Assembly (NCBI GenBank): GCA_964630785.1
Contig: CAZVZG010000018.1
Location: forward strand, 1 to 64,000
DNA: 64,000 bases
Source of the DNA: JADLCX01 sp964630785
GTDB lineage: Bacteria; Planctomycetota; Phycisphaerae; Phycisphaerales; UBA1924
Reading direction: 5' to 3'
The notes under the pieces were generated by a model. The model saw only the letters and a program-made list of their open reading frames with translations. It was not told the origin of the DNA and did no database searches. Position numbers and translations under genes: made by a program. Shown here one piece after another: positions 33,636 to 42,454 of this stretch (position 1 is its first letter; each line of letters opens with the position of its first letter).

Positions 33636-34079
33636 TTACGGCAACCCGTCCACAGCCTCGCCCGTTTCCGGATCGAGGTAGATCGTCGCCGTGGGCTGGC
33701 GCGTCCACGCCCAGAGCTGGAGCAGGCCCACGCCGACGGGCAGGGACGAGATGCAGATGGCCGCGATGGCGAGCCCGCGCCCGAGCCGGCGCTTCCGCCG
33801 GCCGACAAACTCGCACACCAGCACCACCACGATGATCGAGGCGTACTTGAGCCCGATCATGCCGGCGACGCCGAAATGGCGGATGAGCGAGTCGGCCAGC
33901 TTGTTCACCTCGGTGCCCTGGAAGTGGTGCAGGATCTGGTGCGTGACCACCACGTCGAGCGTCGCGGCCAGGATGTACCATGCGTAGAGGTTGGGAAAGA
34001 GCACGCCGCGCGGAGCGCGGGCCGCCCTCCCGCGCCCGCCATCGTCTGCACTGTCCGCTGCACCCCCGAGTGTGCTCAT
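33636..34079 (-). CDS. DUF5658-like small membrane protein
   Basis: 147 residues from the ATG at 34079. After a hydrophilic N-terminus (about 25 residues) there are three to four hydrophobic segments: NLYAWYILAATLDVVVTHQI, a stretch around MIGLKYASIIVVVLVCEFVG and GLAIAAICISSLPVGVGLLQ. The pattern of an Asp in the first helix and Glu-x-Asn-Lys/Leu after it resembles DUF5658 proteins, whose function is unknown. Its start overlaps the stop of the shikimate gene in an ATGA, so it is the last gene of a prfA-aroDE-this gene operon. The overlap suggests coupled translation, not a shared function. Confidence 0.7.
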   Translation of the reverse strand: MSTLGGAADSADDGGRGRAARAPRGVLFPNLYAWYILAATLDVVVTHQILHHFQGTEVNKLADSLIRHFGVAGMIGLKYASIIVVVLVCEFVGRRKRRLGRGLAIAAICISSLPVGVGLLQLWAWTRQPTATIYLDPETGEAVDGLP

Positions 34080-35854
34080 AGACCCGGCTGCTCCCCGAGC
34101 GCTTCGCGGCAGACGCGCTCGAACAGGCACGCGGGGGCGGGACGGCCCGTCCACGCGGCGAACTGACCGGCGGCCTGCCTCACAAACATGCCCACGCCGT
34201 CGATGGTCCTCATGCCCGCCAGCGTCGCCTGCTCGAGAAGCGGCGTGCGGAGCGGGTTGTAGACCGTGTCGAACACCACGGCGTCCGCCGAACGTTCACA
34301 GAGATGTTCGACGCTCACCGGCGAACGGTTCGGGTCGGGCCCGCCCTTCATGCCCACGGGCGTGGCGTTGACCAGGGCCGTCACCCGCGTGCGGTACAGG
34401 TCGTCGAGATCGGCGGCGACGAGCTCGCCGCTGTCGAGCCTTCCCCGCCGCGCGCTGTTGAGGTCGGACACGAGCCGGTCGGCGCTGTCGCGCCCACGGT
34501 TGTGGATGCTCACGCTCGCGCCGCGCGCCAGCAAGCCCAACGCGATCGCCCGCGCCACGCCGCCCGCGCCAACGACGGCCACCCGCTTGCCCGAGAGGTC
34601 ACCGAGCGCCGCGCCGAGACATTCCGCGGCCGCGGGGGCGTCGGTGTTGAGCACGCGGACCTTTCGCGCCAGGCCCGCGCCGTCACGCTCGACCACGAGC
34701 GTGTTGGCCGCGCTGCCGATGTCGGAGAGATCGTCGATCGACCATTCGATTTCGTCGTTGTTGTCCTTCGCGGCCTCGCGCGCGAGGCGAACCAAGTGTT
34801 GCTTGTGCGGCGCGGTGACCGAGCAGCCGCAGAAGTCGAGGGCGGGGTGGTCGATGAGCGCCGAAAGCGTGGCCTTGAAGTGCTCCCACTCGGGCGGCAC
34901 GGGCAGGGGCAGGTAGACGCCTTCAAAGTCCTCGCCGGGACCAGAGTCGTCGTCCGGCGCGAGCGACTCAAAGCCGTCGTTGTGCACCAGCGGGCCGAGC
35001 GAGTGCTCCACCGGCCAACCCACGACCCCGTACACTCGCGTCCGCGGAGTGATCGACTTGAAACGGTACACGTCGAGCATCTCGCGGATCGTCGGCTGCC
35101 CCGGCGCCGTCGCGGTGGACTCCCGCAGCGAGGCGAAAGTGAGAAACCCACCGAACTTGGGCGCCAGCACGCGCGACATGAGCCCGAACCGCCCGATCCC
35201 CAGCGCGATCATCGGTCGCCCCCCTGCGCCCTCCTGAAGCAGATCGAAAAGCTCTAGGTTGTCGCGGATGGAGCGGGCCGCGTACGCCACCTTGACCACG
35301 CTCGCGGCCGGCTCGCTCTGCATGAGCGACACACGCCGGAGCAGGTCCCGCGGCCGCCCCTCGAAGTCGTGCATCGACAACACCAGCCCGGCCCGCACGT
35401 CGCGGCGCCGGGGCGGATGATCGACGGCGATGTTCACCTGCTGTTTGAGGTTGGGGGATTGCACGTACGACGCGTACTCGATGTCGAGGTATCGCGGGGG
35501 AAGTTCGCGCCGGTTGAGCGGCGCGCCCGGCCCGCCGGTTGACGGACCCGCGGTTCCCAGCCGCTCGTAGAGCGCCGCCCGGGCCGCGTTGTCGCCGTCG
35601 TAACCACCCACACCGCCGCTCTCGGAGGCCAGCCGGCAGGTGACGATGCACGGCAGCGGGCACTCCGCGACCAGCCGCAACAGCGAGCGCACCTCGGCGT
35701 CGTTCAACCGACCCTGCGGATCGGCCGCGCCCGTGAAAAACTCGTCGATGCGGAACTCGACCAGATCGGCCCCGGCGTCCCTCGCGGCGGCGGCGTCGGC
35801 GAGCGCGGTGTGCTCGTCGAGCACGAGGATCGGGACGCAGAGCAGCGTGGGCAC
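34076..35854 (-). CDS. Bifunctional 3-dehydroquinate dehydratase / shikimate dehydrogenase
   Basis: 592 residues. Residues 1-260 are a type I dehydroquinase with EFRID at about 33-37, catalytic His-162 in SMHDFEG and the Schiff-base lysine Lys-188 in VVKVAY. Residues 272-592 are a shikimate dehydrogenase with GVVGWPVEHSLGPLVHN, the substrate lysine Lys-351 in SVTAPHKQ, Asn-384/Asp-405 type positions in AANTLV and NTDAP, and the NADP loop VAVVGAGGVARAIALGLL. The enzyme performs steps three and four of the shikimate pathway. This fusion is the plant AroDE arrangement and is also found in planctomycetes and chlamydiae, whereas most bacteria have two separate genes. It follows prfA by 34 bp. Confidence 0.93.
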   Translation of the reverse strand: MPTLLCVPILVLDEHTALADAAAARDAGADLVEFRIDEFFTGAADPQGRLNDAEVRSLLRLVAECPLPCIVTCRLASESGGVGGYDGDNAARAALYERLGTAGPSTGGPGAPLNRRELPPRYLDIEYASYVQSPNLKQQVNIAVDHPPRRRDVRAGLVLSMHDFEGRPRDLLRRVSLMQSEPAASVVKVAYAARSIRDNLELFDLLQEGAGGRPMIALGIGRFGLMSRVLAPKFGGFLTFASLRESTATAPGQPTIREMLDVYRFKSITPRTRVYGVVGWPVEHSLGPLVHNDGFESLAPDDDSGPGEDFEGVYLPLPVPPEWEHFKATLSALIDHPALDFCGCSVTAPHKQHLVRLAREAAKDNNDEIEWSIDDLSDIGSAANTLVVERDGAGLARKVRVLNTDAPAAAECLGAALGDLSGKRVAVVGAGGVARAIALGLLARGASVSIHNRGRDSADRLVSDLNSARRGRLDSGELVAADLDDLYRTRVTALVNATPVGMKGGPDPNRSPVSVEHLCERSADAVVFDTVYNPLRTPLLEQATLAGMRTIDGVGMFVRQAAGQFAAWTGRPAPACLFERVCREALGEQPGL

Positions 35855-35888
35855 GGAGGAATGGTATCGGGGGGTGAGGAAGAGTGGG

Positions 35889-36989
35889 TCACAACTCCGC
35901 CAACCGCCGCGCCGTTTCCTGTTCGACCAGGTCCCTGAACAGGCGGTCCATGTCGCCCGCGAGGACGTCGCGCAGCGGGTACTCGCCCGGAAGTCGCTCG
36001 TCGGCGACGATCCCGTCCTTCCATCGGTAGGTGCGGACCTTCTCGCTGCGTTCGCCGGAGCCGATCTGGGCGTTGCGGGCCGCGGAGCGGGCCTCGTGGG
36101 CCTTTCGCCGTTCCAGTTCGTACACGCGGGCCATGAGCAGGCGCCGGGCCTTGTCGCGGTTCTGGATCTGGCTCTTGCTCTCCTGCATCTTGACCTCGAT
36201 GCCGGTGGGCTTGTGGAAGAGCTTGACCGCGGTCGCGACCTTGTTGACGTTCTGGCCGCCGGGGCCCTGCGAAGTCGTGACGTCTTCGACCACGTCGTTG
36301 GCCCAGTCGATCCTGACCTGGACCTCCTCGGGCTCGGGCAGCGTGGCGACAGTCGCGGTGCTGGTGTGGATTCGCCCCTGGGCCTCGGTCGCGGGCACGC
36401 GCTTGACGCTGTGGACGCCCGCCTCGAAGTTGAGCTCGCTCCACACGCCCTCGCCGCGGACGTTGACCACGGCCGAGCGGATGCCGCCCGCGCCGGGCTC
36501 GGGCGAGAGGTCCATCACCTCGAAGGCCCAGCCCTTCTTGCCCGCGTATTTGCTGTAGATGTCGAGCAGGTCGCGGGCCCAGAGCGCGGCCTCGTCGCCG
36601 CCCGTGCCGGCGCGGATTTCAAGAATCACGCTGCCGACGGCGCGGTCGTCGGCATTGACGAGCGATGACTTCACGCGATCGATCGTCGCGGCCGCGCGGG
36701 CGCGGACCTCCGGCAGCTCTCCCCGCGCCAGCGCCGCCAGGTCGGCGTCCTCCCCGCCGTCGATCACGGTCTCCAGGTCCGCGGCCTCGCGGGCGAGTTT
36801 CTGGTACTCACGCCACCCCGCAACCAGCGATTCGAGCGACGCTTTCTTGATGGAGAGGTCTCGGACCTTCCGGTGGTCGGTGAGCACGGCCGCGTCGTTG
36901 AGCCTCGCATCGATCTCGTCGTACTCCTTGACGAGCTCGTCGAGCTTGCGGGAAAGAGCGGTGGGGATGGACGCGACCGTATCGGGCAT
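35889..36989 (-). CDS. prfA: Peptide chain release factor 1
   Basis: 366 residues from the ATG at 36989. The codon-reading tripeptide is Pro-Ala-Thr (199-201, in KRVPATEAQGRIHTS), which marks RF1 (UAA/UAG) and not RF2. The peptidyl hydrolysis motif GGQ is at 244-246 in SQGPGGQNVNKVATAV. Other family segments such as EIRAGTGGDEAALWA are present. A PrmC methyltransferase gene, often next to prfA, is absent; the operon continues with the shikimate gene instead. The upstream region to 37140 holds a structured repeat (37003-37114). The frame upstream of 36989 runs through that repeat and is not coding. Confidence 0.95.
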   Translation of the reverse strand: MPDTVASIPTALSRKLDELVKEYDEIDARLNDAAVLTDHRKVRDLSIKKASLESLVAGWREYQKLAREAADLETVIDGGEDADLAALARGELPEVRARAAATIDRVKSSLVNADDRAVGSVILEIRAGTGGDEAALWARDLLDIYSKYAGKKGWAFEVMDLSPEPGAGGIRSAVVNVRGEGVWSELNFEAGVHSVKRVPATEAQGRIHTSTATVATLPEPEEVQVRIDWANDVVEDVTTSQGPGGQNVNKVATAVKLFHKPTGIEVKMQESKSQIQNRDKARRLLMARVYELERRKAHEARSAARNAQIGSGERSEKVRTYRWKDGIVADERLPGEYPLRDVLAGDMDRLFRDLVEQETARRLAEL

Positions 36990-37002
36990 GGGCGATGGTA
37001 TT

Positions 37003-37114
37003 GTGGCATCGGCTTCCAGCCGATTTCGGGCCAACGGCCCGAGGGTTGGCATCACGCAACAAGGCGATTCAGCTTGGCCCTTCGGGCCAAATGTCGGCTG
37101 GAAGCCGATGCCAC
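37003..37114. repeat. Cloverleaf-like inverted repeat element
   Basis: A perfect 21-bp inverted repeat (37003-37023 and 37094-37114) encloses two further perfect hairpins with 7-bp arms and 3-nt loops: 37026-37042 and 37074-37090. The 31 nt between them are unpaired. Folded, this gives a closing stem with two arms, like a cloverleaf missing one leaf. It fills most of the 151 bp between the divergent prfA and ABC transporter genes. It looks like a REP/MITE-type element. Confidence 0.85.
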
Positions 37115-37140
37115 CGAGGTTTCCGCTATCATCAGGCCCC

Positions 37141-38145
37141 ATGCCCGACGCGATCACCACCAAGCGACTCACCAAGACCTTCGGCCGCAAGGTGGCGGTG
37201 AGCGATCTGAGCCTCAATATCCCGGAGGGCTCGCTGTGCGGTGTGATCGGGCCGAACGGCGCGGGCAAGACGACCACGATCCGCATGATCATGTCGATCA
37301 TCTTCCCCGACTCCGGCGAGCTTTCGGTGCTCGGCAAGGCCTCGGCCGTCGAGAGCAAGGATCGGATCGGCTACCTGCCCGAAGAGCGCGGCGTGTACCG
37401 CAAGATGCGGGTCGCGGCGTTCCTCAACTACATGGCCAGGCTCAAGGGCGTGCACACCGCCCAAGCGGGACGGCGGGTGGGTGAGTGGCTGGAGCGCGTC
37501 GGGCTGGCCGACGTGGCCCGCAAACGCTGCGAAGAGCTGTCCAAGGGCATGCAGCAGAAGGTGCAGTTCATCGCGGCGGTGATCCACGAGCCCGACCTGC
37601 TCATCCTCGACGAGGTATTCAGCGGGCTGGACCCGGTGAACCGCCAGCTCATGCGGGACCTCATCGAGGAGCAGCACCGCGCGGGGCGCACGATCCTATT
37701 CTCCACGCACGCCATGTACGAGGCGGAGCAGTTGTGCGAGCGCATCCTGATGATCGACCGCGGGCGGAAAGTGCTCGACTCGACGCTGGGCGAGATCCGC
37801 TCACGGTTCGACCCGCGGACGATCATCGCCGACCCGATGGGCGACCCGTCCGCGGCGGCGGGGGCCATCGGGCGCGTCTCCGGCGTTGTCAGCGTCGATC
37901 GCGAAGACGATGCGGCGAACGGTTCGCGCGTGGACCCGCTGGTCGTGCGCCTGGGCGAGGGCACCGACGCGGCGTCGGCGCTGGCCGGCGTGGCCGCGGC
38001 GGCGCCCATGCGGCGCGTCGAGCTCAAGCGGGTGACGCTCGACGACGTGTTCCTGCAGCTCGTGGGGGCGTCCCCCGTCGAAACGGAGCCGGCACAGAGT
38101 GCGGGCGAGCCGCTCGTGCCCGGGATGGAGGCTTCGCGTGTTTAA
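37141..38145 (+). CDS. ABC transporter ATP-binding protein (NatA-like)
   Basis: 334 residues. Walker A GPNGAGKTT begins at residue 37, the ABC signature is LSKGMQQKV and Walker B is LLILDEVFSGLD, with a following switch His in ILFSTHAM. The last roughly 100 residues form the DUF4162-like tail seen in NatA/CcmA-type exporters. It pairs with the permease at 38138, whose start overlaps its stop by 8 bp. Together they form an exporter of the NatAB type; sodium, drugs or lipids are possible loads but the sequence does not tell. The start is the ATG at 37141, directly after the structured repeat; upstream frame extension is not coding. Confidence 0.92.
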   Translation: MPDAITTKRLTKTFGRKVAVSDLSLNIPEGSLCGVIGPNGAGKTTTIRMIMSIIFPDSGELSVLGKASAVESKDRIGYLPEERGVYRKMRVAAFLNYMARLKGVHTAQAGRRVGEWLERVGLADVARKRCEELSKGMQQKVQFIAAVIHEPDLLILDEVFSGLDPVNRQLMRDLIEEQHRAGRTILFSTHAMYEAEQLCERILMIDRGRKVLDSTLGEIRSRFDPRTIIADPMGDPSAAAGAIGRVSGVVSVDREDDAANGSRVDPLVVRLGEGTDAASALAGVAAAAPMRRVELKRVTLDDVFLQLVGASPVETEPAQSAGEPLVPGMEASRV

Positions 38146-39595
38146 GATGATCAGTGTCGCGGTGCGCGAGTTTCTCGCGACCGTGCTGACCAAGGGGTTC
38201 ATCATCGGCATCGTGATGACGCCGGCGATCATCGCGGTCGCACTGGTGGGCGTGATGGTGCTGATGAAGAACGCCGGGCCGAAGGTCGAGGGATCGGTCG
38301 CGATCATCGATCCGACGGGCCTGGTCGGCCCGCGTCTGGAGCAGATGTTCAGCCCCGAGGCGATCAAGGCCGACGCGACAAAGGCGGCCGCGCAAGCAGC
38401 GGACATGGCCCAGACGGCGACCAAGTCGGTCCCGATGAGCGAGAGCCAGAAGCAGATGGCGGTCAGCATGGCCTCGGGCGCGGCCGCGGGCATGGTGGAA
38501 AAAACGGGCGGACTCAAGATCGAGGTTCTGCCGCCCGACGCGGACCCGACCAAGGCGCGCCAAGGACTGGCGACGGTAGACATCCACGCCCGGGCCCACG
38601 ACGCCGGGGCGGCTTTGCCCCGCGTGATGGTCGCGGTGATTCCGGAGACGGCGGTGACGGGCCGGCCGGGCGGCAAGCCGGGCGACGTGGTCTACGACAA
38701 GTACGAGCTGTACACCGCGCCGAAACTGGACTTCGAGATCCGCGAGCGAGTGCAGAGCCGGATCGCCGACGCGATCGTGGACGCCCGGATCCGCACCGAC
38801 GATCGGCTCAAGCGCAGCGGGTTGTCGGTCGAGACGGTGCGCGAACTGGTGGCGGCGCCCAGCGCCGACGTGGTGAGCGTGACCACCTCGGGCGAGAAGA
38901 AGGGCGGCGCGGGCGAGGCGCAGATGCTCATCCCGATGGCGTTCATCCTGCTGCTGTTCATGGCGGTGATGGTGTCGGGGCAGTCGCTCCTGACGACCAC
39001 TATCGAGGAGAAGAGCAGCCGCGTGATGGAAGTGCTGCTCTCGGCGGTGAGCCCGATGCAGCTCATGGTCGGCAAGATCGTCGGCCAGATGGGCGTGGGC
39101 ACGCTGATCCTGGTGCTCTACGCAGGGCTGGGAATGGGCTCGCTGGCGTTCCTGCACAAGACCGACCTGATCGAGCCGATCAAGATCGTCTACCTTGCAA
39201 TCTACTTCGTGATCGCGTACTTCACGATCGCGTCGATGATGGCCGCCATCGGAAGCGCGGTGTCGGAGCTTCGCGAGGCCCAGACGCTGATGACGCCGGT
39301 GATGACGCTCATGATCATCCCGTGGATCCTGTGGCTGCCGATCAGCCGCGCGCCCAACTCGATGCTGGCCCAGGTGCTCTCGTTCGTGCCGGGGCCGAAC
39401 CCATTCGTGATGGTCATCCGGCTATGCGGGAGCGAGCCCGTGCCGCTCTGGCAGGTCCCGGTATCGCTGGCCATCGGCATCGCGGGCGCGGTGTTTGCCG
39501 CGTGGGCCGCGGCCAAGATCTTCCGCGTCGGGGCGCTGATGTACGGCAAGCCGCCGAACTTCCGGACGCTCATCAAATGGGTGCGGATGGCATGA
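38138..39595 (+). CDS. ABC transporter permease (NatB-like, ABC-2 type)
   Basis: 485 residues from a GTG at 38138, chosen since GGAGG (38127-38131) sits 6 nt in front; the ATG at 38147 is too far from it. One N-terminal transmembrane helix (about 24-45) is followed by a large extracytoplasmic domain of some 220 residues with an Ala-rich helical segment, then five or six helices from about residue 265 on, including TTTIEEKSSRVMEVLLSAVSP, the coupling segment typical of NatB/ABC-2 permeases. It forms a complex with the ATPase encoded just before it. Its stop overlaps the start of the methyltransferase gene in an ATGA. Confidence 0.9.
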   Translation: MFKMISVAVREFLATVLTKGFIIGIVMTPAIIAVALVGVMVLMKNAGPKVEGSVAIIDPTGLVGPRLEQMFSPEAIKADATKAAAQAADMAQTATKSVPMSESQKQMAVSMASGAAAGMVEKTGGLKIEVLPPDADPTKARQGLATVDIHARAHDAGAALPRVMVAVIPETAVTGRPGGKPGDVVYDKYELYTAPKLDFEIRERVQSRIADAIVDARIRTDDRLKRSGLSVETVRELVAAPSADVVSVTTSGEKKGGAGEAQMLIPMAFILLLFMAVMVSGQSLLTTTIEEKSSRVMEVLLSAVSPMQLMVGKIVGQMGVGTLILVLYAGLGMGSLAFLHKTDLIEPIKIVYLAIYFVIAYFTIASMMAAIGSAVSELREAQTLMTPVMTLMIIPWILWLPISRAPNSMLAQVLSFVPGPNPFVMVIRLCGSEPVPLWQVPVSLAIGIAGAVFAAWAAAKIFRVGALMYGKPPNFRTLIKWVRMA

Positions 39596-40443
39596 GCCGA
39601 CAGCCTGCACGCGGCCTTTCGTCTAGGAAATCACGGACCCAGGCCGCACAAACCAAACCGGCGCCTCCCGACCCCGGTCTCGACCGCTTCTCGCTGTACG
39701 AACTGTGCGCACAGGCTCCCGCCCGCGACGCCCGTGTGTTGGCCGCGATCCACGGCGGAAAGGCCCGGATTCTGGGAGAGGACTTCTGCGGCACGGCGGC
39801 ACTCTCGCGGGCGTGGGCGGACCTGGGCCCACGGAACCGCGCGGTGGCCGTCGACCACGACGCCGCGACGCTGGCAAGGGCGAGCGGGCACCCCCGCGTG
39901 GGGCTGATCCGGGCCGACGTCAGATCCGTGCGCGAGCCGGCGGACGTGATCGCCGTGTTGAACTTTTCGATCGGTGAGGTGCACGCACGGAGGGCCTTGG
40001 TGGGCTATTTCCGTCACGTACAAAAACGATTGCGCCGCGGCGGTGTGTTCATCTGCGACATCTACGGCGGGACCGACAGTCATCTCACCGGGACCGTAGA
40101 GCAGCGGGCGGTGGGCCCCGGACGCGAGCGGATCACCTACCAGTGGGAGCAGCGCACGGCCGATCCCTTCACCGGGCGCGTGGTCAACGCGATGCACTTT
40201 GTCGTCCGCCCGCCGAAACGAGGGTCGGCCCGTCAGTTCAAAGACGCCTTCGTGTACGACTGGCGGCTGTGGAGCGTGCCGGAACTTCGCGAGGCGATGG
40301 CGGAAGCCGGCTTCGCGGCCACGGAAATCTATTCCCGCGTTCCCGATGCGCTCGACAGCGACGGCCGCTTCCACATGCTGCCGATCGAAGACGCGCCCGA
40401 GGTCGGCGACAGTTTCAGCGTGTACGTCGTCGGTCGGAAGTGA
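39592..40443 (+). CDS. Class I SAM-dependent methyltransferase
   Basis: 283 residues from an ATG that overlaps the permease stop (ATGA). Motif I is ILGEDFCGTAALSRAW, with the acidic end of the second strand in VAVDHD, and DVIAVLNFSIGEVH as the region around motif IV. A Rossmann-type methyltransferase domain spans about residues 50-170; the rest is beta-rich. The substrate is unknown. Coupled translation with an exporter suggests either modification of the exported compound or plain operon sharing. It ends 6 bp from the convergent dockerin-tagged protease. Confidence 0.83.
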   Translation: MSRQPARGLSSRKSRTQAAQTKPAPPDPGLDRFSLYELCAQAPARDARVLAAIHGGKARILGEDFCGTAALSRAWADLGPRNRAVAVDHDAATLARASGHPRVGLIRADVRSVREPADVIAVLNFSIGEVHARRALVGYFRHVQKRLRRGGVFICDIYGGTDSHLTGTVEQRAVGPGRERITYQWEQRTADPFTGRVVNAMHFVVRPPKRGSARQFKDAFVYDWRLWSVPELREAMAEAGFAATEIYSRVPDALDSDGRFHMLPIEDAPEVGDSFSVYVVGRK

Positions 40444-40449
40444 CCGGGC

Positions 40450-42036
40450 TCAGCAGCCGGCGAACCACCCGGCCATGAACACGAAGATGTCCTCGACGTC
40501 GATCGAGCCGCTCTGATCGACGTCCGCGCGCAGCCTCGTCCCGGTCTGGCCGAAGTGCGCGAAGTACTCTTGAAGGAACGCGAACAGGTCGGCGAGTTCA
40601 ACGACGCCATCGCCGTTGAAGTCTCCGACGCAGGAGCCCGAAGGCCCAACGATGCTGGACAGGGCCGAGCCGAGGTTGACGCGGCCGTAGCCGAACTGCG
40701 GGTCCCAGCCCACCGGACCCAGGTCGTCCGCCGTGGTTTCCAAGAGCCGGCGGACGTCCTCGGCCGAGAGCGTCGGTTTGGCGGACCAGATCACCGCGGC
40801 CGCCCCCGCGACCATCGGCGCCGCCATCGAAGTGCCCGAAGCAAACTCGTAACCGTTGGGGTTGTCGGTTTCATCGACGGTGGTGAATATGTCCTGCCCG
40901 GGCGCGCTCAGGCTCATCTCCGGCCCTGTGGTGGTGCCGGGGAAGAGCGTGTCGGTGTTGTTGGTCGCGCCTACGGCGATCACCTCGGGCCAGCGGGCGG
41001 GGTAGCCGATCGCGGCCCCCGGCGTGTTGCCCGTCGAGGCCACCATCAAAACGTCCGACGCCGCGGCGTATTCGACGGCGGAGCGGAGGAACGACACGTT
41101 CGACGTGGCGCCGAAGCCCCAGCTCATCGAGGCGATGGCCGCGCCGTTGTCGGCGGCCCAGATCAGGCCGTTGCCGGTGTTGACCTGCGACGCAAGCAGA
41201 CCGGTGGTGACCTTGACGGGCATGATCCGCGCCGCCTGGGCGACCCCCGAGATGCCGACACCGTTGTTGTCGGTCGCGCCGATGATGCCCGCGCAGAGCG
41301 TGCCGTGCGAGAGCGTGACGCCGTCGTCGGTGTTGGCCGGATCGCCCGTGCCGCAGATGAAGCAACGCCCCGGAACGGTCCGGCCTTCAAGGTCGGGGTG
41401 GCTGACGCTGACCCCTGTGTCGAGCACCGCGACCACGATCGGGACGGACGTGTGCGGGAGGTTCCACGCCTCTACCCAGTCGATGTCCGCGTCGGCCGTC
41501 CCTGCGGCGCCGTCGATGGTCTGCGCCCGGTTGTCGAGCGCCCACTGCGAACTGAAGAACGGGTCGTTGGGCGTGGTGTGCAGCACGCCAACGGGATCGG
41601 GCTCGGCGGCCTCGACGAGGTCGGCGATGCCCGCGATGGCGCGGGCCAGGGCGCGGGTGTCAGTGCCCGGCGGGACGCTGACGATTGCCCAACGATCGAG
41701 CCCCAGCCGCTGGGCGAGGGCCGCGTCACGAACTGGTATTGAAAGCGCGGGTCGAACGCCCGTTACGCCGTACTTTCGGACGACGGCGGCGAACCGGGGA
41801 TCGGCCGTAGGTCCGCAGAAGCGCCCGGCATCCGCGGAACTCGTGCGAAGCAGCAGCACGTGGTCGGTCCAGACGCCCTCGACGCCCGCGACGTCGACGG
41901 CCTGAACTTCAGCGGCCACTCTCGAGTGCGCTTCAGTTGGACCAACTCCACCGATGGCGACATCGCCGATGCCTGTGCCGGGCCACGCCCAGACAGCACC
42001 CATCACCGCAACCATTGCAGCTCGGGACGGCTTCAT
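40450..42036 (-). CDS. Subtilisin-like serine protease with GC-type dockerin pair
   Basis: 528 residues; the start has GGAG upstream. A signal peptide (about 1-25) is followed by a propeptide-like region to about residue 155, then an S8 domain with catalytic Asp-206 (VVAVLDTGVS), His-244 (LSHGTLCAG), oxyanion Asn-337 (ASTGN) and Ser-403 (ASGTSMAAPMVAGAAAV). A short linker leads to two dockerin-like repeats (GDFNGDGVVELADLFAFLQE and ADVDQSGSIDVEDIFVFMAG) that end precisely in Gly-Cys. All catalytic residues are present, so this should be an active exported protease bound to the same surface as the Cys-rich proteins of the 8-22 kb island. The repeats keep more Ca-binding Asp than those of the island. 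Confidence 0.92.
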   Translation of the reverse strand: MKPSRAAMVAVMGAVWAWPGTGIGDVAIGGVGPTEAHSRVAAEVQAVDVAGVEGVWTDHVLLLRTSSADAGRFCGPTADPRFAAVVRKYGVTGVRPALSIPVRDAALAQRLGLDRWAIVSVPPGTDTRALARAIAGIADLVEAAEPDPVGVLHTTPNDPFFSSQWALDNRAQTIDGAAGTADADIDWVEAWNLPHTSVPIVVAVLDTGVSVSHPDLEGRTVPGRCFICGTGDPANTDDGVTLSHGTLCAGIIGATDNNGVGISGVAQAARIMPVKVTTGLLASQVNTGNGLIWAADNGAAIASMSWGFGATSNVSFLRSAVEYAAASDVLMVASTGNTPGAAIGYPARWPEVIAVGATNNTDTLFPGTTTGPEMSLSAPGQDIFTTVDETDNPNGYEFASGTSMAAPMVAGAAAVIWSAKPTLSAEDVRRLLETTADDLGPVGWDPQFGYGRVNLGSALSSIVGPSGSCVGDFNGDGVVELADLFAFLQEYFAHFGQTGTRLRADVDQSGSIDVEDIFVFMAGWFAGC

Positions 42037-42454
42037 CCTCTCTCCTTCGGTGCCCGCGGCGTGTCGCTAACGCCGGGACGACCGTTCCAAGTCCCGATAA
42101 TACCTGAAGTCGAAAGCGCTGCAATGCCTAACTGATACCGATCAAGCCTAGCCGTTGCCTCAAGACCGATTTGTTGAAGTTCAAACTGCCTGTTTGAGGG
42201 GGATTGGGAAAGTTTTCTGGAATTCCCCTGCCCAGGTGGTTGACAAACCGGGTCCGGTAAGGCAAATTGCCAAAGTCCGAGTTCGGGTTTCCGGACTTCG
42301 GGCATGAGTCGAGGGAGTCGAGAGAGAGTCCTCCAGAGAGACTGTGCCTTTCGTCGGCGATGCCTTTGGGCGGGCTGAATGCCTGTCTGATTCGCGGCTG
42401 ACGGCGGCGCAGGGAGGAAGAGTCGTTCCAGTTGTTCTAGAAGAGGAGAGAGAC
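42037..42454. promoter_or_regulatory. Divergent promoter region between protease and PEP-CTERM-like gene
   Basis: 418 bp without a gene. Reading right, TTGACA at 42240-42245 stands 17 bp before CAAATT, a weak -10, and this -10 lies in a palindrome (GGCAAATTGCC, 42261-42271) that could be an operator. A hairpin-forming pair AAGTCCG/CGGACTT follows near 42275-42300. If this is the promoter the leader is about 180 nt. No promoter was seen for the protease. Confidence 0.4.
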
